Numbered from the stretch's first letter, positions 44,708 to 54,083 are shown. The stretch: DNA of 64,000 nt from Kerstersia gyiorum (GCF_004216755.1 NZ_SGWZ01000005.1:167026-231025), one strand, 5' to 3'. A program made the numbers and translations. The notes: generated by a model not told the origin, from the letters alone.

Positions 44708-45505
44708 CTAGATCGCCACTGAGGCGACCCGGTTGTGTATCGCCCGCGCCAGGCTGTAGACAGTCTGCGCAGAGGTTTTGGGATTGCTGGCAAGCGGCAG
44801 ATTGCGCATGCTCAGCTCAAAGCTGCCGAATGCACCCTCGGCCTCGACGGTATGGATGTTGTCGCGCACGCCGGGATCTGCCACCAGGCGCACCTGTGTC
44901 GCATCCAGGCCCAGACCAGCCAGCGCCACCGTGGCCGCGACGTTTGCATTGCGCGGATACTGCCTGGCCGCTTCGCGCGCCGTCCCTTCGAAAATCACCT
45001 GAGGCTGCGCCAGGCCAGCCAGGTCTGCCACCTGCTCGGCCGGGGTATCGCGCCAGGCCTGGGGCGGCTTGCGGCCGGTGTAACGCACCTGTGCCAGCCC
45101 ACCCAGGCGCGCTGCCGCCAGCACATCTATGGCGCCGATAGCGCCAGCGACGAATTCAGCCTGCGTGCCGCCAGCCTCGGCTGCCTGTTCGATCTGCTCG
45201 ACCATGCCGGGCTCGGCCATGGCGCCCATGGACGCCACGATGCAGGGCACGCCGGCGCGCAGGGCCGGCAACACATGCTGCACCACCGCCCCATGGCCTG
45301 CCGCCTCGACCACCAGATCGACATCCGCCAGCGGCACCTGGCGCATTGCCTGCGCCTGCGGCAGCACGGCCGCCACCCGCTCATCCAGCGTGTTGTCAGG
45401 CGTAACCACCACCGTTATCCGGGCTGCCGGTTCCTGCTCCAGCAACTCCACCAACGCGCTGCCTATGGCGCCAAAACCGATCAAGGCGATGCGTAGCATA
45501 TCCAT
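44708..45505 (-). CDS. L-aspartate dehydrogenase-like protein (NadX/AspDH family)
   Basis: The 265-residue protein has a Rossmann motif IGFGAIGSAL, VVEAAGHGAV and the C-terminal family signature ADPGVRDNIHTVEAEGAFGSFEL with the catalytic-type His. AspDH interconverts aspartate and oxaloacetate plus ammonia via iminoaspartate. In this catabolic operon it could act on an amino or imino dicarboxylate released from an N-containing substrate. AGGAG lies just before the ATG. Confidence 0.88.
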   Translation of the reverse strand: MDMLRIALIGFGAIGSALVELLEQEPAARITVVVTPDNTLDERVAAVLPQAQAMRQVPLADVDLVVEAAGHGAVVQHVLPALRAGVPCIVASMGAMAEPGMVEQIEQAAEAGGTQAEFVAGAIGAIDVLAAARLGGLAQVRYTGRKPPQAWRDTPAEQVADLAGLAQPQVIFEGTAREAARQYPRNANVAATVALAGLGLDATQVRLVADPGVRDNIHTVEAEGAFGSFELSMRNLPLASNPKTSAQTVYSLARAIHNRVASVAI

Positions 45506-45515
45506 GCGCTCCTGC

Positions 45516-47228
45516 TCACAGCGTGGCCGGCTGCAGCGCCGGAATCTGGTTCAGCTGGTTGACCGGCGGGCCGGCAAATACCGACTTGAACTGACCGATG
45601 GAAAGCATGTCGACTTCCAGCATGAATGGCCCGGGCCGGTTGCCGGCCTCCTGCAGCAGGCCGGGCAATTGCGCCAGGTCCGTCATCCTGGCGTGCGCCA
45701 GCCCCATGCTCTGGCACAGCTGCGCATAGTCCGGCGTATGCAGGTCCACATAGCAACGGCGGCTGCCATACTGGGCATCCTGGATATTCTTGATAACGCC
45801 ATAACCCTTGTCGTTCATCAGCACGATCAGGACATCGCAGGCTTCCTGCACCAGCGTCGCCAATTCACCCAGGTTGAGGATGAAGCCGCCATCACCTGCC
45901 AGACAGAGAGTCTTGCGGCCAGACCCGGTAACGGCCGCACCGACCGCCGCGCCAATGGCCATGGGCATGCCCTGACCAATGCCACCACCCGTGGCATGCA
46001 CGCCCTGGTTGGGTTCGAAGATGCGCAATTCGCGGTTGCCCCAGGTGCTGTTCGACACCGTCACATCGCGGACCCAGTTGAAATTGCGGCCATAGGCCTG
46101 CTGCAATTGCGCCACCAGCGCCTGGTAGGGCCCCAGGCCGTCGCGCAAGGCAGCCACGGCTTGCGCCTTGGTGGCCTCGAGATCGTCGATCAAAGCGGCA
46201 TCAGCGCGCCAGCCACGTTGTTCCAGACGATCGGCCAGGCCTTCCAGCACCAGTCGGGCATCGCCCCAGACAAACAGGTCGTTGGCATAGCAGCGGCCCG
46301 CCGCTGCGGCATCGGCATCCACCCGGAACAGCGGCCGGGGCAGTTTCAGCTCATACTTCAGCGTCTCGTTGCTGCGCAGGCGCGAGCCCACCACCAGCAT
46401 GGCGTCGCAGCGCTGGTAAAAGTCCTCCACCGGTTTCTGCAGGTTGTAGGCTCCCAGGGAACCGCGTTCGTCTTCCGGCACGATGCCCCGGCCCTGCACA
46501 CTGGCCACCACGCCAAAGCCCAGGCGGCGCAGCCGCTGCACGGCAGCGCCGGCATGGCGCGCACCGCCTCCCAGCCACAGCAACGGCCGGCGCGCCGCCG
46601 CCAGTTGGGCCGCCAGCATATCCAGCTGCGCGGCATCCGGCGTGGCGCAGGGCACCGGCAAGGGCGCCAGCGCCAGCTCGTCGGGCATGGGAATCAGGCT
46701 TTGCTGCACGTCGATGGGAATTTCGATACTGACCGGGCCGGACGGCGCCGCCAAGGCAAGCTGCACCGCCTTTTTCAGCACGCCCAGCACGTTCTCGGGG
46801 CTGTAGGCGCGAAAGGCCGCTTTCGAGACGGCTTCCAGCATCTTCAGCTGCGCGGGCGCCTCGTGGATATAGGACATGCCCCGGTCCAGATAGGGCACTT
46901 CGATCTGGCCGGTGATATGCAGCACCGGCGCGCCGGCGGTCAAGGCCTCGACCATGCTGCCTGCGATGTTGCCCGCAGCCGGTCCGGTACTGGTAATGCA
47001 GACGCCCAGGCGCGACGTCGAGCGAGCATAGGCATCCGCCATGTTCCCGGCCCCGGCTTCACCACGCGCCGGTACGAAACGCACCACGCCGCGCTGCGCG
47101 AACGCATCGAGAATAGGCATGTTGTGGATCGAAATGACGCCGAATGCGGCGCGAACACCGCACTTTTCAAGAAAGGCGGCGACGACTGCACCTACGGTCA
47201 CCAGCGGTTGTTGGTTATGTTCAGGCAT
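45516..47228 (-). CDS. Thiamine-diphosphate-dependent enzyme (acetolactate synthase/benzoylformate decarboxylase-like)
   Basis: The 570-residue protein has the three ThDP-enzyme domains. The activating Glu is in ARGEAGAGNMADAYAR near residue 57, and the C-terminal ThDP motif is GDGGFILNLGELATL ending in NDKGYG. It probably decarboxylates a 2-oxo acid or cleaves/forms a C-C bond in the pathway. Its start overlaps the SDR stop by 8 bp. GGAGG lies somewhat far upstream, inside the SDR gene. Confidence 0.9.
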   Translation of the reverse strand: MPEHNQQPLVTVGAVVAAFLEKCGVRAAFGVISIHNMPILDAFAQRGVVRFVPARGEAGAGNMADAYARSTSRLGVCITSTGPAAGNIAGSMVEALTAGAPVLHITGQIEVPYLDRGMSYIHEAPAQLKMLEAVSKAAFRAYSPENVLGVLKKAVQLALAAPSGPVSIEIPIDVQQSLIPMPDELALAPLPVPCATPDAAQLDMLAAQLAAARRPLLWLGGGARHAGAAVQRLRRLGFGVVASVQGRGIVPEDERGSLGAYNLQKPVEDFYQRCDAMLVVGSRLRSNETLKYELKLPRPLFRVDADAAAAGRCYANDLFVWGDARLVLEGLADRLEQRGWRADAALIDDLEATKAQAVAALRDGLGPYQALVAQLQQAYGRNFNWVRDVTVSNSTWGNRELRIFEPNQGVHATGGGIGQGMPMAIGAAVGAAVTGSGRKTLCLAGDGGFILNLGELATLVQEACDVLIVLMNDKGYGVIKNIQDAQYGSRRCYVDLHTPDYAQLCQSMGLAHARMTDLAQLPGLLQEAGNRPGPFMLEVDMLSIGQFKSVFAGPPVNQLNQIPALQPATL

Positions 47229-48105
47229 TGCGCGAATGACCTCCAGAAATATCTATGTGGCTGCCCGTCGTATAGCTGGACAGGGGAGAAGCAAGAAAAA
47301 CCACGGCCTGCGCAGCCTCGTCGGGCCGGCCCAGGCGGCCCAGGGGAATATGTTTGGTACGCGCCAGTTCGCGGGTCCAGGCCGTCCAATCGAGTTCAGA
47401 TTCACTGCGGGCCTCGAAGCGGCGGCGCCACTGGCCGGACTCGATCAGGCCGATAAGGATGCCGTTCACACGTATCCCTTGCGGCGCGAACTCCGTCGCC
47501 AGCGAGCGCACCAGATTGAGCAGCCCCGCTCGTGCCGCCGAAGTCGCCACCATGTGCGGCTCAGGCTGGCGCGCCAGCAGTGAGTTGGAGCAAACGATGG
47601 CGGCGTCACCCAGCTCGCTGGCGCTTTGCGCCAGTTGCGGCAGGAAGGCGCGCGTGGGGTAGATCACGGAAAAGAACTTCAGGTGCAGCTCTTCGCTCCA
47701 GGCGGCATCGCCAGTGCTCGCGAAGGTGGAGACGCGCCCCTGCCCGGCGTTGTTGATCAACATGGCGGCGGGCCCCAGCTCACGCTCGACCTGCCCGGCG
47801 AAGTCGCCCACGCTGGATTCGTCCAGCACATTGCAGGTCCTGGCCAGCAGGCGGGCGTCGGGATGGCGCTGCCGCAGCCCCTGTGCCGCCGCATCGAGCC
47901 GCACGGTGTCCCGGCCGCAGATCGCCACAGCGGCGCCACAGGCCAGCAGCAGGTCTGCCGTCGCCAGGCCGATGCCCGAACTGCCGCCGGTCACCACTGC
48001 CGTCCTGCCGGCCAGCGCATCATGGCGCCAGCCAGCCTGCCCGGGCGTCCGGGCCAAGGCAGCCGCTGCCGTGGCGATGCCGGTGTCTTGGCGCATGGTC
48101 ATCAT
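47221..48105 (-). CDS. SDR-fold protein with replaced catalytic Tyr/Lys
   Basis: The 294-residue protein keeps the NAD(P) motif TGGSSGIG, the NNAG structural motif and ISGGHS at the C-terminus. However, the usual YxxxK is replaced: the segment aligned with YSASKAGL reads TSAARAGL, so Tyr becomes Thr and Lys becomes Arg. I verified this codon by codon. It may be a non-classical reductase or a binding protein. It overlaps the IclR gene by 4 bp and the ThDP gene by 8 bp. Confidence 0.85.
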   Translation of the reverse strand: MMTMRQDTGIATAAAALARTPGQAGWRHDALAGRTAVVTGGSSGIGLATADLLLACGAAVAICGRDTVRLDAAAQGLRQRHPDARLLARTCNVLDESSVGDFAGQVERELGPAAMLINNAGQGRVSTFASTGDAAWSEELHLKFFSVIYPTRAFLPQLAQSASELGDAAIVCSNSLLARQPEPHMVATSAARAGLLNLVRSLATEFAPQGIRVNGILIGLIESGQWRRRFEARSESELDWTAWTRELARTKHIPLGRLGRPDEAAQAVVFLASPLSSYTTGSHIDISGGHSRNA

Positions 48106-48953
48106 GCAGCTCCTTTCATGATGTACGGCGCCTTGCGGCGCTGCTGTGCCGGTGCGTAGTCGAGCAGGCCCGACAACTCATTGGCCACCTGGCACACGCT
48201 GTCGATGAGCATCAGCTTCTGCGCCTGGTCTATCTGCCGCATACCCAGCGTGACGCCCAGCGCCGCAACGATCTGTCCCTGGTGGTTGTAGACCGGTGCC
48301 GCCACGGTGGAGATATGCAATTCGTAGAACCCTTCGGCCGCCACATACCCGCGTTCGCGTATCCGCACGGCGGATTCGTACAGCTCATTGACGTCCTTGG
48401 GAGTCTGAGGCGAAAACACTTCCAGGCTGTGTTCCGGATACAGTTCCTTGAGCTGCGCCAGCGTCAGGCCACCCAGCAGCACGTGCCCAAGAGCCGTCGC
48501 ATGCGCAGGCAGACGGGTGCCCACCGAGACGGAGCCGATGAACGGCGTGTTCGAGGTCGTGGTCTTGGCGACATACACGATGTTCTGCCCGTCGCGTACC
48601 ACCAGATTGGCGGCATGGCCGACCTCATGGCACAGGCGGTTGATCAGCGGCGTGCCCAGTTCGGTCAGGTCCAGGGAGGCCAGGTATTCGAAGCCCAGGC
48701 GCAGCACGCCCAGGCCCAGCTTGTATTCCCGACCATTCTCCGAACGCTCCAGATAGCCCATGTACTCCAGCGTGTTGAGCAGACGGAACACAGTGGAACG
48801 CGGCAACTGCAGGCGCTGCGTCAATTCCGGCGCGCCGATCTGGCGCTTCTCGCGGCTGAACTGGCTCAGTATCAGCAGGCCGCGCTCCAGCGCTGGCACG
48901 ATGTATCGGAGCGCCTCATCGTCCTGGTTGTTGATAGCGGTTTGCTCGTTCAT
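48102..48953 (-). CDS. IclR family transcriptional regulator
   Basis: The 283-residue regulator has an N-terminal winged HTH (LERGLLILSQFSREKRQIGAPELTQRLQLPRSTVFRLLNTLEYMG) and a C-terminal effector domain (LPAHATALGHVLLGGL, GYVAAEGFYELHISTVAAPVYN). IclR proteins usually sense aromatic or small organic acids. AAGGAG precedes the start at 48953. It sits inside the operon it probably controls, with 4-bp overlaps on both sides. Confidence 0.93.
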   Translation of the reverse strand: MNEQTAINNQDDEALRYIVPALERGLLILSQFSREKRQIGAPELTQRLQLPRSTVFRLLNTLEYMGYLERSENGREYKLGLGVLRLGFEYLASLDLTELGTPLINRLCHEVGHAANLVVRDGQNIVYVAKTTTSNTPFIGSVSVGTRLPAHATALGHVLLGGLTLAQLKELYPEHSLEVFSPQTPKDVNELYESAVRIRERGYVAAEGFYELHISTVAAPVYNHQGQIVAALGVTLGMRQIDQAQKLMLIDSVCQVANELSGLLDYAPAQQRRKAPYIMKGAA

Positions 48954-49882
48954 CCGTTGACTCCTTGATCGGGTTGGGCAGGCAGGCCCAGCAATACCTG
49001 CGTCAACAGGGCAGCCAGCACTGCCGGCTGCTCCACATAACAGGCGTGCCCGGCGCCCTCGATGGGCTGCAAGGACACGTCCAGTGCGGCCGCCACCTCC
49101 GCACAGGCGGCGGGCGGGGTGACAATATCCTCGGTGCCGCACCACACCTGCACGGGCACCGGCCCCTGGGCCACGGCAATACGCCTGCAGTCGGCCAGCA
49201 GATCCCCGCCACACAGCAGTTCCACCGCCTGGGCATAGCCCGGCCCCTGCAGGCGTGCCATATTCCAGTACACCCATGCCTGCGCACGGCGGTCTGCGCC
49301 AGGCCCCAACAGGCGCAGGTAGCGGCGCGCCGCCATCGCCGGCATGCCGCCTTCCCGGGTCACTTCGGCCAGACGCTGCTGCCGTACTTCCCGGCCCCGT
49401 GCTTCGCGGGCCAGGGCGCCATAGCCCTGCGCCGGGCTGATCAGCACCAACGCACGCGGTCGACAGCCTGGCCAGCGGTGTGCGGTGTAGGCAGCAGCCA
49501 CCAGAGCGCCCAGCGAGTGCCCCACCAGCACGAAATCGTCAATGGAAAGCGACACCAGCACGCGGTGCAGCGCCTCGGCATAATCCAGTGCCGAGGGCGC
49601 GGCGCCGGGCAATGGCGTGGATTCGCCATAGCCAGGCGCATCCCAGGCCAGCACGCGGTGCCGCAGGTTGAAGATGCGCGCCAGTTCCAGCCACGACGCC
49701 GCCCCCGAGCCAATGCCGTGCAAACAGACCAGGACAGGCTTGCGGACGTCGCCCGCCACGGTGTCCCGCACGGAAACGACCGTGCCATCCGCCAGGCGGA
49801 TGTTGAACAGGCCGAACGTGGCTTCCAGGTCCGCGAGTTGCTCGGCGGTAATGGCCGGAGGGGCAGTAAGGATCTCAGTCAT
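48950..49882 (-). CDS. Alpha/beta hydrolase
   Basis: The 310-residue hydrolase has VCLHGIGSGAASW (oxyanion region), nucleophile GHSLGA, acid in GTEDIVTP and His in GAGHACYVEQP, so the triad is complete. Members acting after extradiol cleavage hydrolyse C-C bonds of ring-fission products; esters or enol-lactones are alternatives. The start at 49882 lacks a clear ribosome binding site. The stop overlaps the IclR start (ATGA). Confidence 0.9.
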   Translation of the reverse strand: MTEILTAPPAITAEQLADLEATFGLFNIRLADGTVVSVRDTVAGDVRKPVLVCLHGIGSGAASWLELARIFNLRHRVLAWDAPGYGESTPLPGAAPSALDYAEALHRVLVSLSIDDFVLVGHSLGALVAAAYTAHRWPGCRPRALVLISPAQGYGALAREARGREVRQQRLAEVTREGGMPAMAARRYLRLLGPGADRRAQAWVYWNMARLQGPGYAQAVELLCGGDLLADCRRIAVAQGPVPVQVWCGTEDIVTPPAACAEVAAALDVSLQPIEGAGHACYVEQPAVLAALLTQVLLGLPAQPDQGVNG

Positions 49883-49923
49883 GGTGCATGGGCCGATTGC
49901 AGGGAAAACACTTCCAGCGGCGC

Positions 49924-50472
49924 TTACTTGGGCGTCCGCTTGATATGAGCCAGCGGGTGATCCTCGGGATAAGTCGGCGTCACCGGTTTCTTCGCGCCGA
50001 GCATCACGCACATCAGCGCGTCCTCGTCGCCGATATTGATTTCTTCGCGGTAGACGCCGGGCGGCACCGAGACCAGGTCACGATCGGTCAGGATGGTTTC
50101 GTAGCGTTGGTCGCCCTGCGTAATGACCAGTTTGAGCTTGCCGCGGATGACGAAGAACACTTCCTCGACATCCACGTGGATGTGCGGCGGGCCTTCATGG
50201 CCAGCCGGAATCACCATGGTGGAGAAGGTGAAATGCTCGCTGGGCACGGTATTGTTGTCGGTCGAAACACCGGTGCCGCCGGTGCCGACGTAGCGCATCT
50301 GCGCACGGCGGTACTTGGGGTCGTAATCCGCCTGGAACTTCAGTGCGTCCCAGTCATATTTACGGGTCGAGAAACGGGCGATGCGGCTATTGATCCAATC
50401 CTCGAACGATGCGCCTTCGGGGCGGGCCCAGCTGGGCTCGTTCTGGATGGACTTATCAGCAACTTCAGACAT
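49924..50472 (-). CDS. Cupin-domain protein
   Basis: The 182-residue protein has one cupin: motif 1 PAGHEGPPHIHVDVEEVFFVIRG with His-x-His and Glu ligands, and motif 2 around LVSVPPGVYREEINIG, where the final His is replaced. It could be a metal-dependent dioxygenase, isomerase or decarboxylase of a pathway intermediate. AGGAG precedes the start at 50472. Confidence 0.85.
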   Translation of the reverse strand: MSEVADKSIQNEPSWARPEGASFEDWINSRIARFSTRKYDWDALKFQADYDPKYRRAQMRYVGTGGTGVSTDNNTVPSEHFTFSTMVIPAGHEGPPHIHVDVEEVFFVIRGKLKLVITQGDQRYETILTDRDLVSVPPGVYREEINIGDEDALMCVMLGAKKPVTPTYPEDHPLAHIKRTPK

Positions 50473-50551
50473 GGCGGACTCCTGCTTGTGATCAGTGTGG
50501 ATTGCGGTGGAAATGACGGCGAAGTGCCAGGGGCGCGCGTGCGCCCGTTCT

Positions 50552-51385
50552 TCAATGCATGACGAAACCGCCGTTGACCGGCAGTACCTGCCCGGTGACG
50601 AAACGCGACAGATCGGACAGCGCGAACAGCACCGCGCCGCAAACATCGGCAGCTTGCTGCTCGCGCGGCAACGCCCTGCCGTCGAGATACTTCTGATGGC
50701 GCGCCTGAGGCACGTACTCCGTGGCTTCGACCAGCGTCAGGCCAGGCGCCACGGCGTTGACGGTGATGCCATCCCCACCCCATTCACGCGCCAGCGCATG
50801 CGTCATGGCAGACACAGCGCCCTTGCTGGCGACGTAGGCCAGCAGATTGGGTGCACCCCACAGCGCCGTATCGGAAGACAGGTTGACGATCGCCCCACGG
50901 CCGCTGGCCTTGAGCGCCCCATGGCAGGCGCGGCTCATCAGCCAGGTGCCGCGCACGTTTACATCCATCACCTGGTCCCAGGTGGCGACGCTCAGCGCGT
51001 GGGCATCCTTGCCGCCGGAATTGGTGATCGCGGCGTTGTTGACCAGGCCGTCCAGCCCGCCCAGGCGCTGCCCCGCTTCTTCGGCGGCGCGCTCCACGCT
51101 GGCCGGATCGACCAGATCCAGCGTCACGGTGTGCACCTCTGCACCGGTGGCGCGCAGCGCCACGCCCGCCTGTTGCAGCAGCGCTTCGAGCCGGTCGGCC
51201 ATCACCAGGCTGGCGCCCGCCCTGGCGATGCAATGGGAAAACGCCAGGCCCAGGCCGCGCGCCGCGCCTGTCACCAACACCCGGCGGCCACGCAGCAGGC
51301 CGGCAGGAATGGCATCCATCAAAGCCTGCAGGCTGGTGGCATCGACTGCCCCAAGCGACTGCACGTGATCGTTCTGCTTGTCCAT
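50552..51385 (-). CDS. SDR family oxidoreductase (classical)
   Basis: The 277-residue enzyme has TGAARGLGLAFSHC, NNAAITNSGG, and the intact catalytic YVASK. The start at 51385 is chosen because GGAGG lies nine bases upstream; the ATG at 51394 would be too close to it. This is the catalytically complete SDR of the operon and may form a dihydrodiol or alcohol oxidation step. Confidence 0.9.
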   Translation of the reverse strand: MDKQNDHVQSLGAVDATSLQALMDAIPAGLLRGRRVLVTGAARGLGLAFSHCIARAGASLVMADRLEALLQQAGVALRATGAEVHTVTLDLVDPASVERAAEEAGQRLGGLDGLVNNAAITNSGGKDAHALSVATWDQVMDVNVRGTWLMSRACHGALKASGRGAIVNLSSDTALWGAPNLLAYVASKGAVSAMTHALAREWGGDGITVNAVAPGLTLVEATEYVPQARHQKYLDGRALPREQQAADVCGAVLFALSDLSRFVTGQVLPVNGGFVMH

Positions 51386-51403
51386 GTTGCGCATCCTCCG
51401 GGC

Positions 51404-52180
51404 TCAGTGCGTCGTGACCGAAGCACGCGGCAGGTAATGCAACACCCGCCGTTCCAGCCAGACCACCGCCCAGTAAGCCAACAGCCCAACCAGCGTAAGC
51501 GCGGCGATGGCAACGAATACGGCAGCCGTGTTGCCCTGCCCTTCGCCGTCCACCAGCAGATAGCCCAGCCCCTTGTTGCCGCCCACCAGTTCCCCCACCG
51601 TGACGCCGATCACTGCCAGCGTCGCGGCAATGCGCAGGCCGGAAAACAGCGAGGGCAAGGCGGACGGAAATTCCACCAGGCGGAAGATCTGCACGCGGCC
51701 GGCATTGAGCGTGCGGACCAGATTCACCATATCCGGGTCCACGGTGCGAACTGCCGACAGCACATTGATCATGACCGGGAAAAAGACGATCAGGATGGCC
51801 ACCAGAATCTTGGGATAAATGGTGTAGCCCAGCCACATCACGAAGAGCGGCGCGAAGGCAACCTTGGGCGCAATCTGCAGGGCCAGGATGTAGGGCGACA
51901 GGACGGATTCCGCCTTGGGCGACAGGCCCAGCACCACGCCGAACATGATGCCCAGCAGGGACCCCAGCAGAAAACCCAGCACGACTTCCAGCATGGTGAT
52001 CCAGAAGTGCGAGACCAGGTCGCTGTTGTGCCACATGTGCACTGCTTCGCTCATGACCCGCGTGAATTTCGGGAACACGTATTCGGGCATGCCGAACAGG
52101 CCCGGCCCCCATTGCCACAGTGCCAGGAAAACCAGCAGCACTGCGACACTGCTGAGGTAGGTGGAAAAATCTTTCTTCAT
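51404..52180 (-). CDS. ABC transporter permease (SsuC/NrtB-like)
   Basis: The 258-residue permease has about six membrane segments and the EAA loop region (LVRTLNAGRVQIFRLVEFPSALPS). It is the permease of the importer formed with the two flanking genes. AspDH-type enzymes and oxygenases downstream suggest that it brings in the aromatic or N-containing substrate of the operon. Confidence 0.9.
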   Translation of the reverse strand: MKKDFSTYLSSVAVLLVFLALWQWGPGLFGMPEYVFPKFTRVMSEAVHMWHNSDLVSHFWITMLEVVLGFLLGSLLGIMFGVVLGLSPKAESVLSPYILALQIAPKVAFAPLFVMWLGYTIYPKILVAILIVFFPVMINVLSAVRTVDPDMVNLVRTLNAGRVQIFRLVEFPSALPSLFSGLRIAATLAVIGVTVGELVGGNKGLGYLLVDGEGQGNTAAVFVAIAALTLVGLLAYWAVVWLERRVLHYLPRASVTTH

Positions 52181-52219
52181 TGCGCGATTGCCTTGTGGTT
52201 ATCTGCTGCGCGGCCGGGC

Positions 52220-53221
52220 TCAGCGGCTCTCGACGAATTCGTTGGTGTAGAGCTCATCGAGCGGCTGCGCACGCGGCACGATGCCCTGGGAGACATAGAA
52301 CGCCTGAACTTCTTCCAGGCGCGCCGGGTCCATGCGACCCAGCACCTCCTGGTCCGCGTACACGTATTCGCGGTACAGGTCGAAAATGCGTTCGATCATG
52401 GCTTCCTGCCCCTGGTACGACGGCACCGCCTGGACATAGGCGACAGCAGCGGCCTTGGGGTCGCGGATGATGTCCGCCATGCCGCGCAACGTAGCCTGCA
52501 CCAGCTTGCGCACCAGTTCCGGGTTCTCCTTGATGGTCTGCTCGGACGCCAGGATGGCCTGTGCCATGCTCTGGAAGGTTTCATCCTTGGGCAGGATGCG
52601 CACCTTGGTGCCGGTCTGCTCGACGTTGGCGATCCAGTCGGGCACGGCTGCCATGGCATCCGCGCGCCCGGCGTTGAACAACTGCCAGACACCGGCAGGC
52701 CCGGCGGCCTGGGCATCGACGTCACGACGGCTCAGCCCGGCCTGTTCGAGCGAGCCCAAAAACGCATAGAAAGTCGTGTCGCTGTAGGCCATGACGGTCA
52801 CCGTCTTGTCCTTGAGATCCTTGACATGCCGGATGTCACCGTCCTCCTTGGCGGCCAGCAGCGTCAGTGAGCCGCTGCCCAGCACCGCCACGGCCTTCAC
52901 CGGAATCCCATTGGCACGCACGATGATGGGCGTATCGCCGATCGCACCGCCGACCGGTGCGTTGCCCGCGCCCACCTGCTTGGCCACGTCCACACCGCCC
53001 CGAGCCGCCACGAACTTGACGTCCAGGCCTTCCTCTTCGTAATAGCCGCGCTGCTTGGCAAGCATCCAGGGCGCGAACGCTGTCAACGTCGCCGGGGCCG
53101 GCAGCAGATAGGTCACCTCCTGCAGGGCCTGCGTCTGCGCCCCGGCGGGCGCAGACAGGGCACAGACCAGCGTCAGCGGCGCCAACCATTTGCGTACTGC
53201 CGATATGCCGTTCAGATTCAT
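52220..53221 (-). CDS. ABC transporter substrate-binding protein (NMT1/THI5-like)
   Basis: The 333-residue protein has a signal peptide ending ALSAPAGAQT and the NMT1-type two-lobe sequence (TYLLPAPATLTAFAPWMLAKQRGYYEEEGLDVKFVAARGGVDVAKQVGAGNAPVGGAIGDTP). The ATG at 53221 is preceded by AGGA nine bases away and is preferred over the GTG three bases upstream. The ligand is unknown; relatives bind sulfonates, pyrimidines and aromatic acids. Confidence 0.9.
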   Translation of the reverse strand: MNLNGISAVRKWLAPLTLVCALSAPAGAQTQALQEVTYLLPAPATLTAFAPWMLAKQRGYYEEEGLDVKFVAARGGVDVAKQVGAGNAPVGGAIGDTPIIVRANGIPVKAVAVLGSGSLTLLAAKEDGDIRHVKDLKDKTVTVMAYSDTTFYAFLGSLEQAGLSRRDVDAQAAGPAGVWQLFNAGRADAMAAVPDWIANVEQTGTKVRILPKDETFQSMAQAILASEQTIKENPELVRKLVQATLRGMADIIRDPKAAAVAYVQAVPSYQGQEAMIERIFDLYREYVYADQEVLGRMDPARLEEVQAFYVSQGIVPRAQPLDELYTNEFVESR

Positions 53222-53300
53222 CACATCGTTTCCTAAAGTGGGTGGGACGACAGTTGTGGCGCAAGGCCGCCGCGAGGCAACCGGCCACGCAGATCCTGCT

Positions 53301-54083
53301 TCAGTGCAATGCTTCCTGCCCGACCTTGAGCAGTTCCATCAGTCGGCCCTGGATCGGTGCGACCTCAGGCATCTTGCGGCGCTGCATCGGATTGTTGCGA
53401 TGCGGCAGATCCACAATGATTTCTTCGATGATCCGGCCCGGCCGTTCACTCATCACCAGAATCCGGTCCGACAGCGCAATGGCTTCGATCAGGTCGTGGG
53501 TAATGAACAGCGCTGTTTTCTTCTCTTCATGCAGGGTGGCGGCCAGGTCCTGCTGCAACACCATCTTGGTCTGCGCATCCAGCGCGGAAAACGGCTCGTC
53601 AAGCAGAAGGACTTCGGGGTTGACCGCCAGCGTGCGCGCCAACGCTGCGCGCTGGCGCATGCCGCCCGAGAGCTGGTAGGGATAGTGGTTCTCGAAACCA
53701 CCCAGGTGACAGCGGTTCAGCAGTTCTTCAGCAATGGGACGGCGCCTGGCGCGCGGCACCGAGTCGATCTCCAGACCCAGCTCGACGTTCTCGCAAATCG
53801 TGCGCCAGGGCATGAGCAGGTCCTTCTGCAGCATGAACGCCACCTGCCGCACCGGGCCGGTCACCGGCTGGCCGTCGATCAGCACTTGCCCTTCCGTCGG
53901 CAGGTACAGGCCCGAGCCCATGTTGAGCAGCGTACTTTTGCCACAGCCCGACGGGCCGATAACCGAAACGACTTCGCCCCGTCCGATCTGCAGGCTCAGG
54001 TGCTGCACGGCATACGGAGGTTCGGCCTGCGTGCGCGTCGGAAAACGCTTGGCGACACGATTGAATTCGATATGGTGGTGCAT
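53301..54083 (-). CDS. ABC transporter ATPase (SsuB/NrtD-like)
   Basis: The 260-residue ATPase has GPSGCGKST, LSGGMRQR, LLLDEPFSALD and FITHD. It is the first gene of the catabolic operon. The start at 54083 (MHHHIEF) is preferred over 54101 because AAGGGCGGA lies just upstream. A long AT-rich region precedes it and should hold the operon promoter. Confidence 0.92.
   Translation of the reverse strand: MHHHIEFNRVAKRFPTRTQAEPPYAVQHLSLQIGRGEVVSVIGPSGCGKSTLLNMGSGLYLPTEGQVLIDGQPVTGPVRQVAFMLQKDLLMPWRTICENVELGLEIDSVPRARRRPIAEELLNRCHLGGFENHYPYQLSGGMRQRAALARTLAVNPEVLLLDEPFSALDAQTKMVLQQDLAATLHEEKKTALFITHDLIEAIALSDRILVMSERPGRIIEEIIVDLPHRNNPMQRRKMPEVAPIQGRLMELLKVGQEALH

Noticed and set aside
43192..45141. 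Plus-strand open frame of 649 codons
   Set aside because: It is antisense to the aldehyde dehydrogenase and aspartate dehydrogenase genes and shows no domain signature.
45129..47456. Plus-strand open frame of 775 codons
   Set aside because: It is antisense to the aspartate dehydrogenase and ThDP genes, has no recognisable motif, and is rich in His, Arg and Gln as expected of a shadow.
50495..52870. Plus-strand open frame of 791 codons
   Set aside because: It is antisense to the SDR, permease and binding-protein genes of the catabolic operon, all of which have clear family motifs and ribosome binding sites.
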